Of a DNA stretch of 64,000 nucleotides, positions 1 through 11,655 are shown piece by piece. The position numbers and the translations under genes are program-made. Under the pieces are notes generated by a model, which saw only the letters and a program-made list of their open reading frames with translations, was not told the DNA's origin and ran no database searches. How positions within the stretch are numbered: position 1 is the first letter of the stretch; every line of letters begins with the position of its first letter. Source of the DNA: Chlorokybus atmophyticus. Its lineage: Eukaryota; Streptophyta; Chlorokybophyceae; Chlorokybales; Chlorokybaceae. The stretch covers positions 847,213 through 911,212 of the forward strand of contig RHPI01002262.1 in assembly GCA_009103225.1 (NCBI GenBank), read 5' to 3'.

Positions 1-533
1 GCATGCACGTGAACACCTCAACACCACACCAACCTTGCATGCACGCCTTGCTTCAATGCTAGCATTCGTGGCAGCAAGTGATAGTTGTTGTTACCTTCCA
101 GTGCAGCCATTTATGCGCTTTCCATGAGCTATAAAAAGTCTTAGTACCTGTACATTGCGTGTGCGTGAAGCTGCTGACATAGCCAACATACAACGATTCC
201 CGCCAACAACAACAGCAATAAAGAAATGCTAGCTTACAGCTCAAGTCTACGACGGCAGCGTACACAAGCCTTATCAAGATGGCGATTGCGTCAACAGCAT
301 TCTCACTGTCTTTCTCAGCACCAATGTAAGGCTGGTTAGCGGTTTATTATTATCAATATCAATGTCGGCATGCAGATCACTCAGTGCATAGGCTATGCAA
401 CAAGTTGTGCAGCACTCCGAAGTCAATTTCTGACACACGTACACCACCGTTTACAATTGTATGCGACATTGGCAAGTCTTCCACGCAACATCATGTAGTC
501 TGCACATGACGTACATGAAGCAGCTGACAAACC
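1..533. other. Intergenic, no gene found
   Basis: I see no splice-consistent coding exon, RNA gene or terminal repeat here. Short open frames lack codon-like composition. Confidence 0.5.
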
Positions 534-538
534 GCTGC

Positions 539-627
539 TATACCAATTGGGGCCCGACCACTAGGCTATGGTAGTAAAAGACACTACCATGAGTGAGGTC
601 TGTCACAATGTATCCCAATTCGTAACA
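539..627 (-). repeat. 3' LTR of the TRIM
   Basis: 89-bp copy beginning TGTTACG on the minus strand. Its far end has drifted from TGTAAC to TATACC. It has one extra base relative to the other LTR. Confidence 0.85.
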
Positions 628-947
628 TTCCTCCCAATTTAACCCATGTATTTCTCATTATCCAATGAGGCACTAGCCCACGTCGCCGTGTTCGCGGCCG
701 TACCATCATGGTGATTGGTCTGCCCGCGGCCTGTTGGATCCAGCCCACCAACGGTCCTAACCGACCGAGCGGCCATCCTCACCGCGCGACCTGCCATCGC
801 AGCACGACCGCTCATGCAGCCTTAGGTTGAACTGGCTCGGCGCGCAGGTTGTGATCCCGCGCCCAGCCTAGGGCAAGCCGCCCCAAATGTTTTGTTTTTG
901 CCTTGGATCTGCCTAGTTTTCTATGGGAATTGAACCTGAGACGTTAA

Positions 948-959
948 GCTCCGTTACCA
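948..959 (-). promoter_or_regulatory. Primer-binding site (initiator Met tRNA type)
   Basis: TGGTAACGGAGC on the minus strand, one base inside the 5' LTR. It differs from the usual plant PBS at two positions and is followed by a GGTTCAATTCCC tail. Confidence 0.8.
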
Positions 960-960
960 T

Positions 961-1048
961 TGTAACAATTGGGGCCTGACTACTAGGCTATGATAGTAAA
1001 AGACACTACCATGGTGAGGTCTGTCACAATTTATCCCAATCCGTAACA
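961..1048 (-). repeat. 5' LTR of the TRIM
   Basis: 88-bp LTR with short inverted ends (TGTTACG...TTACA on the minus strand), about 90% identical to the copy at 539-627. Confidence 0.85.
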
Positions 1049-1053
1049 GCTGC

Positions 1054-1655
1054 AGCAACTGTGTCGTTCAGATCAATGCTTTAGTGCTTTTTCAACCAAT
1101 CTACGTGTCACCTACAAAGGATGGAACTTTGCATGCTACAAGATTGGAACGTGTATGCGTATGTGCCGCTGCATAGCATGCACACACTGTAGCAGAATAT
1201 ACACTGACATTCGAGTGTATGGTAATTGGCGCCATATACAGCCACATGTACGTACATACAATCAAGTACAACCAAATTGTTTGCATATTCTGCATTTAAC
1301 ACAACATCACACTTCGCTAGCACTGGCAGAATACCAAATGTATTGATCCCTGACGCGATCAACTCATAAACTTACTTCTAAGTAGCAAAGGCCGATGCAA
1401 GTACAGCAGTCCTCGCAGCGTGCTATGCCTTTGGCTCTGGCATCGGATGAGAATGTTGACGGTGTTGTCGTTGGTGTTGGTGATGTTGATGATGATGTTG
1501 ACGTCTGCGGTATGCTTGCAAGCTGCTTTTATGATGCTGCATTACGCCGCCCCCCATGGAAGGCAAGCCTCATCCTTCAGCGAGCCGAATGGATTGTTGT
1601 TGACTTTCGACTGAAACCTTTGATCAGCCAAGCAGCTGGCCATCCCTTTTACAAT
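1054..1655. other. No supported gene
   Basis: Overlapping short open frames exist on both strands, but none is flanked by convincing splice sites and none has recognisable content. Confidence 0.4.
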
Positions 1656-1687
1656 TAGCTATCTCAACGTATACGTTGAGATAGCTA
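1656..1687. repeat. Perfect 32-bp palindrome
   Basis: The two 16-base arms TAGCTATCTCAACGTA and TACGTTGAGATAGCTA are exact reverse complements with no spacer. It could form a cruciform or be the footprint of a small inverted-repeat element. No gene adjoins it. Confidence 0.85.
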
Positions 1688-1920
1688 CTTGATTGAACTG
1701 ACTGGTTGTTATGTTGATTGCATGCAGTTCCGCCTGGCTAAGCTACACATCCTCCAACATTGTTGCCACAAGTGTTGGGGTTTGATGTGCGTAATGTCTG
1801 CTTGTTTTTTGCTCTCCTCCTTACCGTGCTTGGGGGAAACTGTCCGTGATGAACCGGATGGACCTGGCTTAGGCACAGGCACATTCAAGTTGCTGTGTTT
1901 GTTGGGTGCCACTGCATCTC

Positions 1921-1977
1921 ACGGTATGCGGCGGCCCGCTCCACCAAACACAAGCAACGATGGCCGCCGCATACCGT
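1921..1977. repeat. 16-bp inverted repeat (hairpin), copy 1
   Basis: The arms 1921-1936 (ACGGTATGCGGCGGCC) and 1962-1977 are perfect reverse complements around a 25-base loop. A second copy with two stem mismatches lies at 14731-14791. Both sit at the edge of a (GA)n/(CT)n repeat copy, so the hairpin is probably part of that repeat family. Confidence 0.7.
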
Positions 1978-2039
1978 AACTTAGCGTAACCTGGATACAC
2001 GATTGGGGCGTCACGAGTAACGAGTCGTGCCCATCCGTC

Positions 2040-2530
2040 AGAGTTTGATCAGCGTACCGTACCCGCGCAAAAACAAGGCGGCGATACGCTGCTATCGGGA
2101 TACTGCATGCTCTCAGATACGGCTTTGAACAGAATGCATGGCAATGTGTCTTGTCAGTGTCTTGGGCCCTCCGCCTGTGCATTCTGCTGGGCGGCGGCGG
2201 CGACGGTGACCGCGGCGGCGGTAGGGTTGAAGCTTGGTGACTTTGGTGGACAAGCTGTGTGGTGCATGCCTTGTGGCAAAGGCGAGACACGATTTGCTCA
2301 ATTGCAAGGCAGCCAAAATTGAGGTAGTATCTCTGTCTCGCTCTCTCCCGCTCCGTCTCGCTCTCCCGCTCTCTCCCGCTCTCTCCCTCGCTCTCTCCCT
2401 CGCCCGCTCCTTCTCTCTCCCTCTCTCTCTCCCTCTCTCTCCCTCGCTCCCTCCCTCGCTCCCTCGCTCCCTCCCTCGCTCGCGCGCGCTCTCCCCCTCT
2501 CCCCCCCTCTCCCCAAGCCACTGGCGCCAT
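2040..2530 (-). repeat. (GA)n-bearing interspersed repeat, copy A
   Basis: A unique part with a GCG/GCC-rich core (about 2190-2230) is followed by a long CT-rich tract (about 2330-2510). The same order of motifs recurs near 6.3, 14.4, 21.5 and 24.4 kb. These are a GGTATCC...GGATACTGCATG segment, the GGCGGCGG core, a GGTGCA..AAG..GGTG segment, then the dinucleotide tract. The CT tract here is interrupted, unlike the cleaner tracts of the other copies. Confidence 0.6.
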
Positions 2531-2589
2531 GATGATCTTGTGCAGTGGTGCCTAGGTAAGTTGTAGATGACATAAATCATGCACGCAGC

Positions 2590-3100
2590 TGCATGCATAC
2601 CCTTAACACACATGATACGCAAACTCACAGCCGCATTCACAGACGCGCGTGCGCACACCGGCGCATGCGTGCTGATACACATTCATATGCGCAAGCGCAA
2701 GCGCACGCACATGTAGACACCCACGCCCCACCCAGACCCTACCACTATGACACCCACCCCGCCTCCCTCGCACGCAAAGGCGTACGCACACACACGTGCA
2801 GATGCAGACGCAGTCACGCAAGTCACGCAGCCCGCGCGCATGCACAGAGCGTGCATTGCCACAGGCAGACACTGACGCCCACACACGCACGCCAGAACGT
2901 AAGAATACACGCTTCCCATATACAAGCATAGACACGCATACACTCACGCACACAGGCGGACTTGCAAGCACACATGCACACACTTGAGCATATGCACGCG
3001 CAGGAATACGCATGTGATAACGCTTGTGCAGGCGCAGACTTACAAGCACAGCGAGATGCACACCCTCCTTCACNTTGATCAAACAACGCGTTCGCGTGCT
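2590..3100. repeat. CA/GC-rich simple-sequence stretch
   Basis: Dense alternating CA, CG and CACG motifs with one unresolved base at 3074. No gene is supported. Open frames here are compositional. Confidence 0.6.
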
Positions 3101-3253
3101 TGCATGACTGTGAATGATCTGTTTCTTCGTGCATGACTCTGCACTCTATCTTCCTTGATGCTCAGGCGTGCATGGTACGAACAATTCACGTGTCTTGTCA
3201 AGCTGATTGAGGTACCAGTGCATTGGTGACTCGCAATCGTACTTTTCACAATC

Positions 3254-3645
3254 ATGACGACAGTGACTTCCGCAACATCAGAATCAACATCTCAGCATGG
3301 CGATGTGGGGCATACGCCAGAGCAAATCACCACTACGAGGTATGCATGCACTCAGGTGCATACTCGCCAACTTGGCTGATAGTCATACACTACATGAACA
3401 GGTGGTTGCTCTGGCGCATAATCACCACTGTGTTTTACCTTCTCACGGCCACCTACTCCCTCGCCGTCGTGCTGCTAGACGCCACCCGCATCTACAAGCA
3501 GGGCAGTCACACCAACAGGGACATGTATGGTGGTGTAGTCGTGCTGTGGTTGGTCATCACGAGCTTGAACAACGCTTGGATTGATGCACACGAGTCAGTG
3601 ACCATCATTGCTGCGCGCGGCAAGGAGGTGGCGACTTCATCCTAG
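3254..3645 (+). CDS. Small two-helix membrane protein, family copy A (intact)
   Basis: Two exons, 3254-3339 and 3402-3645, join in phase to give 109 residues. A Ser/Thr/Gln-rich N-terminus of about 28 residues precedes a first hydrophobic helix (WLLWRIITTVFYLLTATYSL). After a short polar loop comes a second hydrophobic segment (GGVVVLWLVITSL) and a basic tail. There is no signal peptide, so the protein is probably anchored with its N-terminus inside. The donor is AG|GTATGC and the acceptor AACAG. Related copies lie near 6.9, 13.5, 21.2 and 24.0 kb, always on the same side of a (GA)n repeat. I do not recognise the family and assign no function. Confidence 0.55.
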
Positions 3646-3723
3646 AGTGAGTTACCAGTGCTTACCTTTGTTACCTTCCTCGCGTGTGTTGTACATATAT
3701 ACAGTGTGCCTTGGTGCCTTGTT

Positions 3724-6125
3724 CTAGCCGTAATATTTGAGTTTTGTAGAGACTTCATTTAGCTTGTATTCTGTAGAATTGGTTGCACAACAAGGCTCAT
3801 GAACAGTCCTGGCATAGAAGCCCTCAATTCGTCGAAGGCGTTGAAGGAGGGGCATGTGCATGTGTACGGGGTGCTGGGACATGTGTGTACAAAAAGTCCG
3901 CGTGTCATACACAATCTTGAAGACTGTGTATGACGTTCTCAAATGCTTGATTCTGCTTTCTGTGCATACACCTAGTGTGACACAACCACACACGTACCGT
4001 ACTACACTACATGTTTACCTACCATCAACACTTGTTGTTGTGCAAAACAATGGGCTACGTCTTCTACCTGACACGGATCCTCTCGCCCTTAACTTAAGCT
4101 CGAGCACTCCAAAGACGGCCTGTACGAGCACGCCGGCAATGTGCTCAGGGACGGGCTCCGCCTCACCTCCTGCAAACTCCTGCCAGGACTCCGCACAACT
4201 CGGAGTTGTGATGAAGGACGACATGGTGGTTGTGTGAATCAGGTGTGAAATAGATTGTGTTTTTCGGCGTAATGTGAATGTTTGTGTGATTGTGGCTGTG
4301 CGCGTGCGTGCGTGTACATGTGTGCACGCATGCAGATGTTCACATTTGCACAGCGAGCGCGTGTGCGTATGTACATGAATGTACATGTGAGTTCGGGCAT
4401 GTGTCTGCGCATAGGGGTTGGTGGGTAGGTGGGCATGCGCTCTTGCACAGGTGTCTGTGTGCTGTGACCGAATGCATCAATAGGTTACAAGGACTCATTG
4501 ATGTAGGCGTACGGTAGACTGAAGCATGCAGTGAATGCAGCAGTTATTATCATCATACGCGAGATTTCACATCACACACAGACCTGCAGGAAGTACATCA
4601 CGGTGACCGACCCTGCCTGGCCAACCAATACATAGAGCATGTAAAGTCACAGCTGCATACGCGTAGGCGTGCGTCGACTTGCACCGTCATTGACGCGCTC
4701 CACGCCAACAGCCATGTGCTCAAATACGATTGTACGCACGCGCCCATACACATACACGCACCCGCACCTGCCTCACAAGCCCCCCCACCCACGCACCCCT
4801 CGCCTGCGTGCACACTGAGTACGTCCTTCCCCCCTTCCCCCACGCCGCCACCTCCTGCACCTCCTCCTCCTCCTCATTGCTGGCGCGCAAGGCCCCGCAG
4901 TCGGACGGCTAGCGGCTCCGCGCAGAGTCTTCGCGCCTGTCGTCGACGGGCGCAAAGTGGGTCAGACCCAACAACAACAGCTTTGTTGGGACGCCTGAGA
5001 GAGAGTGTGGGCGAGTGGACGAGCGTGCGCGTGCAAAAGGTTCGCGTATCCAAAGTTTATGTGTGTGTACGGGTTACGTGCATCAGAACCATCTACTGTT
5101 CACCAGAGCTGTTTGTGAGCTTGCGTGCGTCGCAAGCCACAGTCTTGAGTTGTTGACGTCTTTGAATGAGCTCTCTATGTGCGCATCTCACACCGCAACA
5201 GTCCGCAAGCACCTGAGAGAAGCCAAGGAATTGCTGTGATTGAAGTGCTGGTTGGATACTTGGTATTGCTATCCTTGTTGATTATAGGTCTGTGCACGTG
5301 CTGACGCACATGCATCGATTAGAGAGTACGTACACGTACGTATAGATGCAGATGTAACTATGCATGCGTGCAAGTGCATAGTGATACATGCATGTGCTTA
5401 CGTGCCAATGTGTGTGTATGTGTGTCTACGATGTGTGCGTGCGTGTCTTTTATATTACAAAACACGTTTACACGGTACACGAGTTACTCAAAACAAGCGT
5501 TTTAATTATCCTGCACATGTGCACCTAGTGCGCATTCTCAAGAAGCTTGCAGGTTTCGCTCCAGCGCCATTATCAGCACTGTTCGGCGGCGACACCGACA
5601 GTCGCACCGCGTACGACTCCTTCACGCTCGCCTGCATGGAGGCCTTATTGTGTTACTTGCGCACATGTCATGACATCACGCATGTGCACCCGATATTGGA
5701 ACGAATGCAGCCAACTACACACACACTACCTGCAAGCGGAATGTGAAGCTGCCACGCTCGACGAAGCGCATGTCCAGCTCGGGAGGGAGCTTGTCCGAAG
5801 CACAGCTGTTGAGTTGAGTGAGTGGGGATATATATGTAAGACACATAAGACACACCCTCATACGCACACGCGCGTGTGTTGCACAGCCCAGCGTGCTCAA
5901 CACACAACCAACATGAGTCCTAGGACAGATTCTGAATGTCGCAGATACTAGACACAACTGGCATTGTCAGCGACAACTCAACTCCACCCATTATACCAAA
6001 CTCGACAGCAACAGCAAGCTCAACAACCAGCCGTCACCTTCGTGCGTGCGCTAGCAGCGCCTCCCGCAACACTCTGCTCTCCGCCTCGATCATGCCTAAC
6101 TCTGTCGAGCGCCCTCTCCGTTTGT
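3724..6125 (-). pseudogene. Family X gene, copy B (several exons, apparently degenerate)
   Basis: On the minus strand, exon-like blocks appear in the same order as in the plus-strand copy at 25.0-27.7 kb. Block 1 ends at 6038 and includes IEAESRVLREALLAHAR. Block 2 is near 5800-5740 (SCASDKLPPELDM then FVERGSFTFRLQ). Block 3, near 5690-5530, differs from its partner by two bases, which breaks the frame. Block 4 is near 5205-5110 and block 5 near 4860-4800. Block 6, near 4200-4060, includes EHIAGVLVQAVFGVLELK. Block identity to the other copy is roughly 80-85%. Product unknown. The Cys/Pro-containing modules loosely recall the 902-residue membrane protein at 48 kb. Confidence 0.45.
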
Positions 6126-6279
6126 ACGCAGGAAATAGACTGTGTGTTACACTTTGCTCCAGTCATCCACCTCAAAGCAATACCACAACAACCAACAGAG
6201 CAGATCAAAAACGGTGCCATTGCATCCAACGTAAAACCGGGCCACCGTATATTCCGTCATGCTCATCCTTTGCTAGAGT

Positions 6280-6576
6280 GACCGTATCCGCGATACGTTA
6301 CTGCTACTCAGGTATCTCAGATCTGACCGGCAGGGAGATACCGCGCTTTGCCGCGCAAAAACTGTGAGGCGATACGCAGGATGCAGTGACCTGGTATCCC
6401 TGGATACTGCATGTCGATATACGGCCCTTGCAGATGGCAAGAGCGTACCGTTTGTGCAGTGCTGGGAGGCGGCGGCGGGAAGGTTGCGGCGTGGTGGTTG
6501 TTTGTTGTTGGTGCACAAGTTGGTGAAAGCCTTGTGGGAGAAGGGAGACACAATCTACTCGGTTGCAAAGCTGTCT

Positions 6577-6633
<57 letters not shown>

Positions 6634-6640
6634 CTGTGCA
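6280..6640 (-). repeat. (GA)n-bearing interspersed repeat, copy B
   Basis: Starts in a GATACGTTACTG segment, passes the GGCGGCGGGAAGGTTGCGGC core near 6470 and ends in an uninterrupted (CT)n tract at about 6579-6631. It lies between a family X exon on its left and a two-helix membrane gene copy on its right, as the other copies do. Confidence 0.7.
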
Positions 6641-6830
6641 TGCATGCGCATGTCTGCCTCCGTGTGCGCATGCGACCGTGCATTTGCGTGTGCTTATTTG
6701 CATTGGCTGTGAACTTACATCTGCTTGTGCATAAGCAAATAGTAGATGCGGCATACTTCAGTTGTCGAGCTGATTTGGGATTCCTTTACACAGGTGATTG
6801 AAGAGACCGTTGTAGTCCTCGTGCGTGTTG

Positions 6831-7262
6831 CATTAACTGCTGCAACAGAATCATCCCAGCAAGGAGATGCGGTGCAAGTGCCGAAGTCCACAGAGTTTCT
6901 TACCTCCTTGAGGTAAAGTACACACAGGTGCATACTCGCTAAGTTGAAATTTTGATCGCAGACAAGGATGTGTGTGCTCATCCATAGCTTGGTTGACAGG
7001 TGGATGTTTTACCGCATGTTTACTACCGTGCTGTGGCTGCTCATTGGGCACCTACACGCTCGTCCTCACGCTGCAAGACGGTACCCCACATTTACGTGGG
7101 TAATTATGACTGCAAGGATGTATGCTATTTTCTGATCGATTTGTGCTGGGGCTACGTGAGCTTGATTATGGCCTACATGGACGCCTGTGAGGTGGTGACC
7201 ATCATTGTTGCGCGCAAATCGCTTGGCACGCGCTAACGAGGAGGTAGAGGCTTAATCCTCTG
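6831..7262 (+). pseudogene. Two-helix membrane protein, copy B (broken)
   Basis: Exon 1 (6831-6912) keeps the N-terminal pattern and a GTAAAG donor but has no in-frame ATG. Exon 2 starts at 7000 after TTGACAG and begins RWMFYRMFTTVLWLL, like copy A. A one-base insertion near 7045, relative to copy E, then destroys the frame. If it is removed the text reads GTYTLVLTLQDGT. I conclude it no longer encodes the full protein. Confidence 0.6.
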
Positions 7263-7779
7263 ACTAGTTACATTCTTACGTGTTGTGTTACCCTTGCTCG
7301 CGTGTTTGTGTATAGATTTTTGTATAAGAACATTGTGTTTTAATTGCTCTAGCAGCAAGGGTTGCTTTGCTCAACTGTTTTTGTAGATTGCTACCCACAA
7401 GCGTCATGTGGCTAACGAGATTTGTGATTGCACTACAGGGCTTGTAGAGGGTCATGTAATATGCACTCTGCCAGTTGCTCATCCAGCACACTGTCCTGAC
7501 CACCGATGGCATGCATTCATAAGTGCTTGACTTAACACTGTTGTGTTGTATGTAAAGCGATGTGTCCATAGTGTACCATCCAGCACTGTGTGGTCCAGCG
7601 CAGTACTGTGCGCCGGCAACAACGACACCAATAACAAGCGAATCTATCACACAAAAACAGTTAGGGTTATGGATGCGGACCATAGCTTGGACAGAGAGTC
7701 TCATGCAATGCCGCCGTCACTAGCTGTTATCGAGACCGATGCAAACAACGTTATGTCTAAACACACTTTGCCTGAAGTG

Positions 7780-8600
7780 AATGGCTGCAGCAAGCTTGGT
7801 ACGAAAGTCTCTCACTGCACTGTGTGCACATGCTATGTGTGTGGCATGCTTGCATGGCTCACGACACTGTGTATACGGTATACACAGCTTAGCTTGTGAA
7901 CAGTTTGCAGAAGCAAGCTGTCATGCTGCATACACTGCTGGACTCACAGCGTGCCTTGAGCAGTGGAGGGTTGGTAACAGAAAGTAGCTCATCAAGCTTG
8001 AGGAAGGAGGCAGGCAGCGTTTTTACTCGTTGGTGCAAACTCCTCGTGCAACTGATCAGCCAGTATGCACGCAGCACACACAAGTGTGCCTAATAGCACG
8101 TCATACATCCTGTACACATTAGTCAAGACCGTTGCATGTTCAGATGCGATGAACAAGCAGGCGGGTTAAAATCTGCATCTATCAGATGGTCTATGTCTGC
8201 TCCATGCATGATGCATTCCCATCTTGAGGATTTGTGTGATAGAGTTGTTTGCAGGAGCAGCAGATATCAGGCTATGAGACACGCTATCGTCAGTTTTCAG
8301 GTGGTTGCACTACAGAACCAAATGCGTAAACTATGCACATACACACACGCACGCACGCCCTCGTGCACACACCAACACAAGCACCTTCTCAGTGTGACGT
8401 GCAGTTTGTGAAACACCTGCGCACGTGTGTACAAAACTCCATATGTTATTGCACAAATTCAAGGGTAGTAGTGCCTCGTACATAGATGTTCAGCATGCCT
8501 CACTTACAGTTCTGGCTACTCGACTACTACTTCTTGCATCTCCGCAAGTAACAGTTACACTGCTTTGAACAGAAAAGCCTATCCCATAATCTGTACATAA
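7780..8600. repeat. Left arm of a diverged inverted duplication
   Basis: Blocks at 7780-7830, 8110-8240 and 8470-8600 match, in reverse orientation and reverse order, blocks at 23430-23500, 23080-23190 and 22735-22860. I found no gene inside. Confidence 0.6.
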
Positions 8601-8945
8601 CGGTGTGTGATACGGCGCGTGTTCGTGCGCGTACATGTCTGGGCGTGCGTGCACACATGCATAAGTGTCAGTACCGCTACGCGCATGCGTGTGTATGTGT
8701 GTGTAACCGCCTTACCCCACCCACAGACGCACGCACCCGTACATGTGCGGGTGTGACACAGGCTAGCTAGTACATGTACACACTGCAGCTCGTAGAGCAG
8801 AGTATGGCTTGTACCTCACGCAGATGAGACAGACACATTCTGAACAGAACTTACAGCGACACCCACTGGCAGTTTACAGCAATGCAGAACAAACAACCAA
8901 ACAACAACAACAATAAAAACCAAAACATGTTGTACAAGCTCTCAC

Positions 8946-9010
8946 CTTCGTGCGGGCGCTACAAGCCCCTCCAGCAACACTCTGCTCTTCGCCTCTATCA
9001 CATCATTCCT
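8946..9010 (-). other. Isolated family X exon copy
   Basis: Reads IEAKSRVLLEGLVAPAR on the minus strand and ends at an AAG|GTGAGA donor. It is one of five copies of this exon (others end at 6038, 15006, 22092 and 25128). The remaining family X exons are not visible next to it. Confidence 0.45.
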
Positions 9011-9339
9011 TCACTCTGTCTCTCCCTCTGTGTGCATTTTTGCGTACGTGTGTGCAAGTGTCACTTGCCTAACTCACCCAACAACTACAACTATGCCGTC
9101 AACAATGACGACATATGACTAACCACTGCCACTCCATCACGGCATGCGGCTGCCTGCTTCGCCGAGAAACAGGCCAGCATACAACAACCTATCACACTCT
9201 CAGTCACTGTGTGTGCGGGCTGTCTATGTTGTGTCGGGTGAGGCCGCAGCTGCTACTGTCTAGCAGAGTGCGAAGATTGACACTACTATAGGTAGCGCAA
9301 CAACAGTGACGAACTGTTCAACACTCACGCGTGCAGCAC

Positions 9340-10398
9340 TGTGACAGGCAGCTTCACCGCAAGGCCCAACAGTGCCAGCGTCCACAGCGCGCGCAGTGGC
9401 ATGTAGCCAACAACCATCCAGATCCAGTGCCCCTCACCCACAAGCACCCGCTTTACACGCCTTGACCTGATCACAACAACACATTGAAGGTCATGATGGA
9501 AACCAGCCCCAGGCCCATAACCACACTAACAATTCCCAGCTTTAACTTCAATACGTCAAGATGTATGCAATCGTGCGCGGCGTTCAATGCGCACAACACG
9601 GTTGCCGAGCACCCTGGCAGGGTGCGTGAATGTCACACATGAGGCTTGCACAAGCGTGTGTCTCTAGCTTCCTTCGCGCTTTGTGCAAAGACATACCACA
9701 TAACGTCACAAACGCAGCTCAGCACAGTGTTGCGCAAGCGTGCATGCACTGCACAGTGTGCAATCATGGACACACATGTCAAAGTGTCAAGGCATGCAGA
9801 CCGCTACCAGTACGTAAGTAAGTAATCAACAAGCAGCCACAGCCTTACGCACTACACACCACCCACCTGCCCTGCATCTCGCGCCACGCCTCCGGCAGGC
9901 CCCTCCCCGCCTGGAACGCAGGCAGCGAAACCAACGCAGGTAGCAGAAAAATAGGCAGGTAGTGCACACGAAGTTGTGCTTGGCGCTGCAGCAGCCAACC
10001 ACAGGCCCAGAATGTGACCCATGCAAGCCAAATGACGTGCGCGCGCAGCCATACGGGCTGGAGCACCCAACCCATATCTGCACATGAGACACGCATAACT
10101 TGTTGTGCATGGTTACTTAGTGAACTAGTACTTTTCAGTAATGCCTGCCACAACCTCTACGGAAATTGTGTGGACAGACAACAAGCATGGCACCAGAAGA
10201 GTGCAACGCACCTGACTTGATGATGATGTGGAAGACGTTGTCCTCCCCCTGCCGCACGTCAATGAGCTCATCCGGATAGTCCCCCAAGCCGCGCAGGCGT
10301 GAAAGTGTACACGGGTCCAGCGTCTCCTCCCAGGTGACATCGCTGGTGTTGGTGTTGCCGCTGCTGCCGCCTTGCTGGCTAGACTGACAGGCTTGCAT
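9340..10398 (-). CDS. Possible multi-pass membrane protein gene, unrecognised
   Basis: Exon 1 (10398-10212) starts at ATG and encodes 62 residues, soluble and acidic, containing DPCTLSRLRGLGDYPDEL. Exon 2 (10077 to about 9867 or 9857) joins in phase and carries two long hydrophobic stretches (VWLRAHVIWLAWVTFWACGW and LPIFLLPALVSLPAF). Further minus-strand hydrophobic segments follow near 9540-9480 and 9450-9350, the latter ending at a GTGAGT donor. The third and fourth segments are out of frame with each other by one base near 9478. That means a missed intron, a sequencing error or decay. Family unknown. The soluble head plus helices suggest a receptor or channel fragment. Confidence 0.4.
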
Positions 10399-11655
10399 GA
10401 TGCTGGCGCTGCAACGTGCTGCGCAACGTTGAAACTCGTGTCCGCTGTTGTTGTCTGTGTGTACGTGTGCGCCAGCAGTCAGCTGCAGAACAGAAGCATA
10501 TCCAACAGGTGTACTGCTAAAAATTATGGGCCATGGTTGTTCAATCAGTGCTCACATGTGACGAGAGTGAATGAGCCAAACTGCAACAAGATCACAAGCT
10601 TAACCAACAATAGCCTAGCCGCAAGGTAGAACTTGCTTCAAGCAGGCTCAGGAGCATAAGATTCAAGCTGCAAGTTGACTAACAACAGCCTAGCCGCAAG
10701 TAGACTTTGCTTTGAGCAGCACTTGGCTTTCAGGAGCACAAGCTCCAAGCCATGCAATTGGAGCCATAGCAACAACTCTACTTAAAGCTACAGCAAGCTA
10801 AAAACTACAGCAATAGCAACTTGCATGAAGCTCTAACCTAGATGTCACATACAGTCCATACAAGCAGCAGCACAACGCCGGCCAAGCCGCAAGGGCATTC
10901 CATTCCAAAACCGCAGAGAGGCGCTTACCTACTAACTTACATGCACTCTGCCTGGAACTTGGCCCAGGCAGCTCCCTCAACTGCAAGCTGCTGCTGGCGC
11001 CCTGAGCGTACTACCAAAGCGCCGCCTTACCGCAATGCGCTTCGTGCCCAATACGCCGTAACTTGAGACACGTCATCGGTGGTCAGACACGCCGCTGTGG
11101 CTGTATCCAGATAGATGGCAAGTGCATGTTGAAGAAGAGTAGTGTAGGTGGTGTTGGTGCTTTGTGTTGTTGGCGGCAACTTGGCTCGCTCTCCGCTTTG
11201 CTCCATGTTGTGCAGGCGGTGGGGGGGTTCGTGCGGTAGAACGCATATGTAGTAGCCATTCAACAAAGCTGGTGCATGCCCTGTTTCGGAAAAACAGGAG
11301 AGAACCTACTTTGTCTGTCACTCTGCCTGTCTGTCAGGCTGGCTGAATAAAACAGACAGTAACTCTGCAGAGGTGAGTAACACCGTTGGCAGGTTCATAC
11401 AGAAGCACGCATGCACGCAGGCATGCAGGCGCACCCACACCCGCAGTTTCTCAATTGCTTTGCACGTGCGTAGGGGTGTGTCTGCCCGCGGATGATTGTG
11501 CCGCAAGTTGTCCGCGTCTCCGAGTGTATGTGTTGCCTTTCTGTATCACACGCACGCACTAATGCGGCATGAGTTCGTGCGTATTGTGTGTGTGTGTGTG
11601 TGTGTGCGTGTGTGCAAACACCAGTTACATGTTGCTGTTGTGCCACTTGTGTTAG
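10399..11655. other. Intergenic, no gene found
   Basis: Contains short A/C-rich stretches around 10620-10840 with a locally duplicated 'AACAACAGCCTAGCCGCAAG' motif, and G-rich DNA near 11200. No exon chain could be built. Confidence 0.4.

Larger units (their letters stand above)
539..1048 (-). mobile_element. TRIM (miniature LTR retrotransposon), complete
   Basis: Two direct repeats of 89 and 88 bp (539-627 and 961-1048) flank a 333-bp non-coding core. Read on the minus strand the repeats begin TGTTACG and the 5' copy ends TTACA. One base inside the 5' LTR lies TGGTAACGGAGC (959-948), close to the initiator-methionine tRNA primer site TGGTATCAGAGC. The purine tract GGGAGGAA (635-628) directly precedes the 3' LTR. 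The element is bounded by the 5-bp target-site duplication GCTGC at 534-538 and 1049-1053. There is no gag or pol, so it must move with borrowed proteins. The LTRs differ at several positions, so the insertion is not very recent. The whole architecture is visible in the sequence. Confidence 0.9.

Noticed and set aside
901-960. tRNA gene suggested by the GGTTCAATTCCC B-box-like word on the minus strand
   Set aside because: No A-box or cloverleaf can be formed. The word belongs to the region next to the TRIM primer-binding site.
2113-2682. Arg/Glu and Leu/Ser-rich open frames over the CT and GA tracts (also near 6.5, 14.4, 21.5 and 24.4 kb)
   Set aside because: Pure dinucleotide repeats read in frame. 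No splice or start support.
2600-3100. CRISPR-like array from the regular CACG/CA repeats
   Set aside because: Simple-sequence DNA without fixed repeats and unique spacers. The genome is eukaryotic.
9478-9494. 16-19 bp micro-intron in the multi-pass membrane gene
   Set aside because: Removing it does not restore an open frame.
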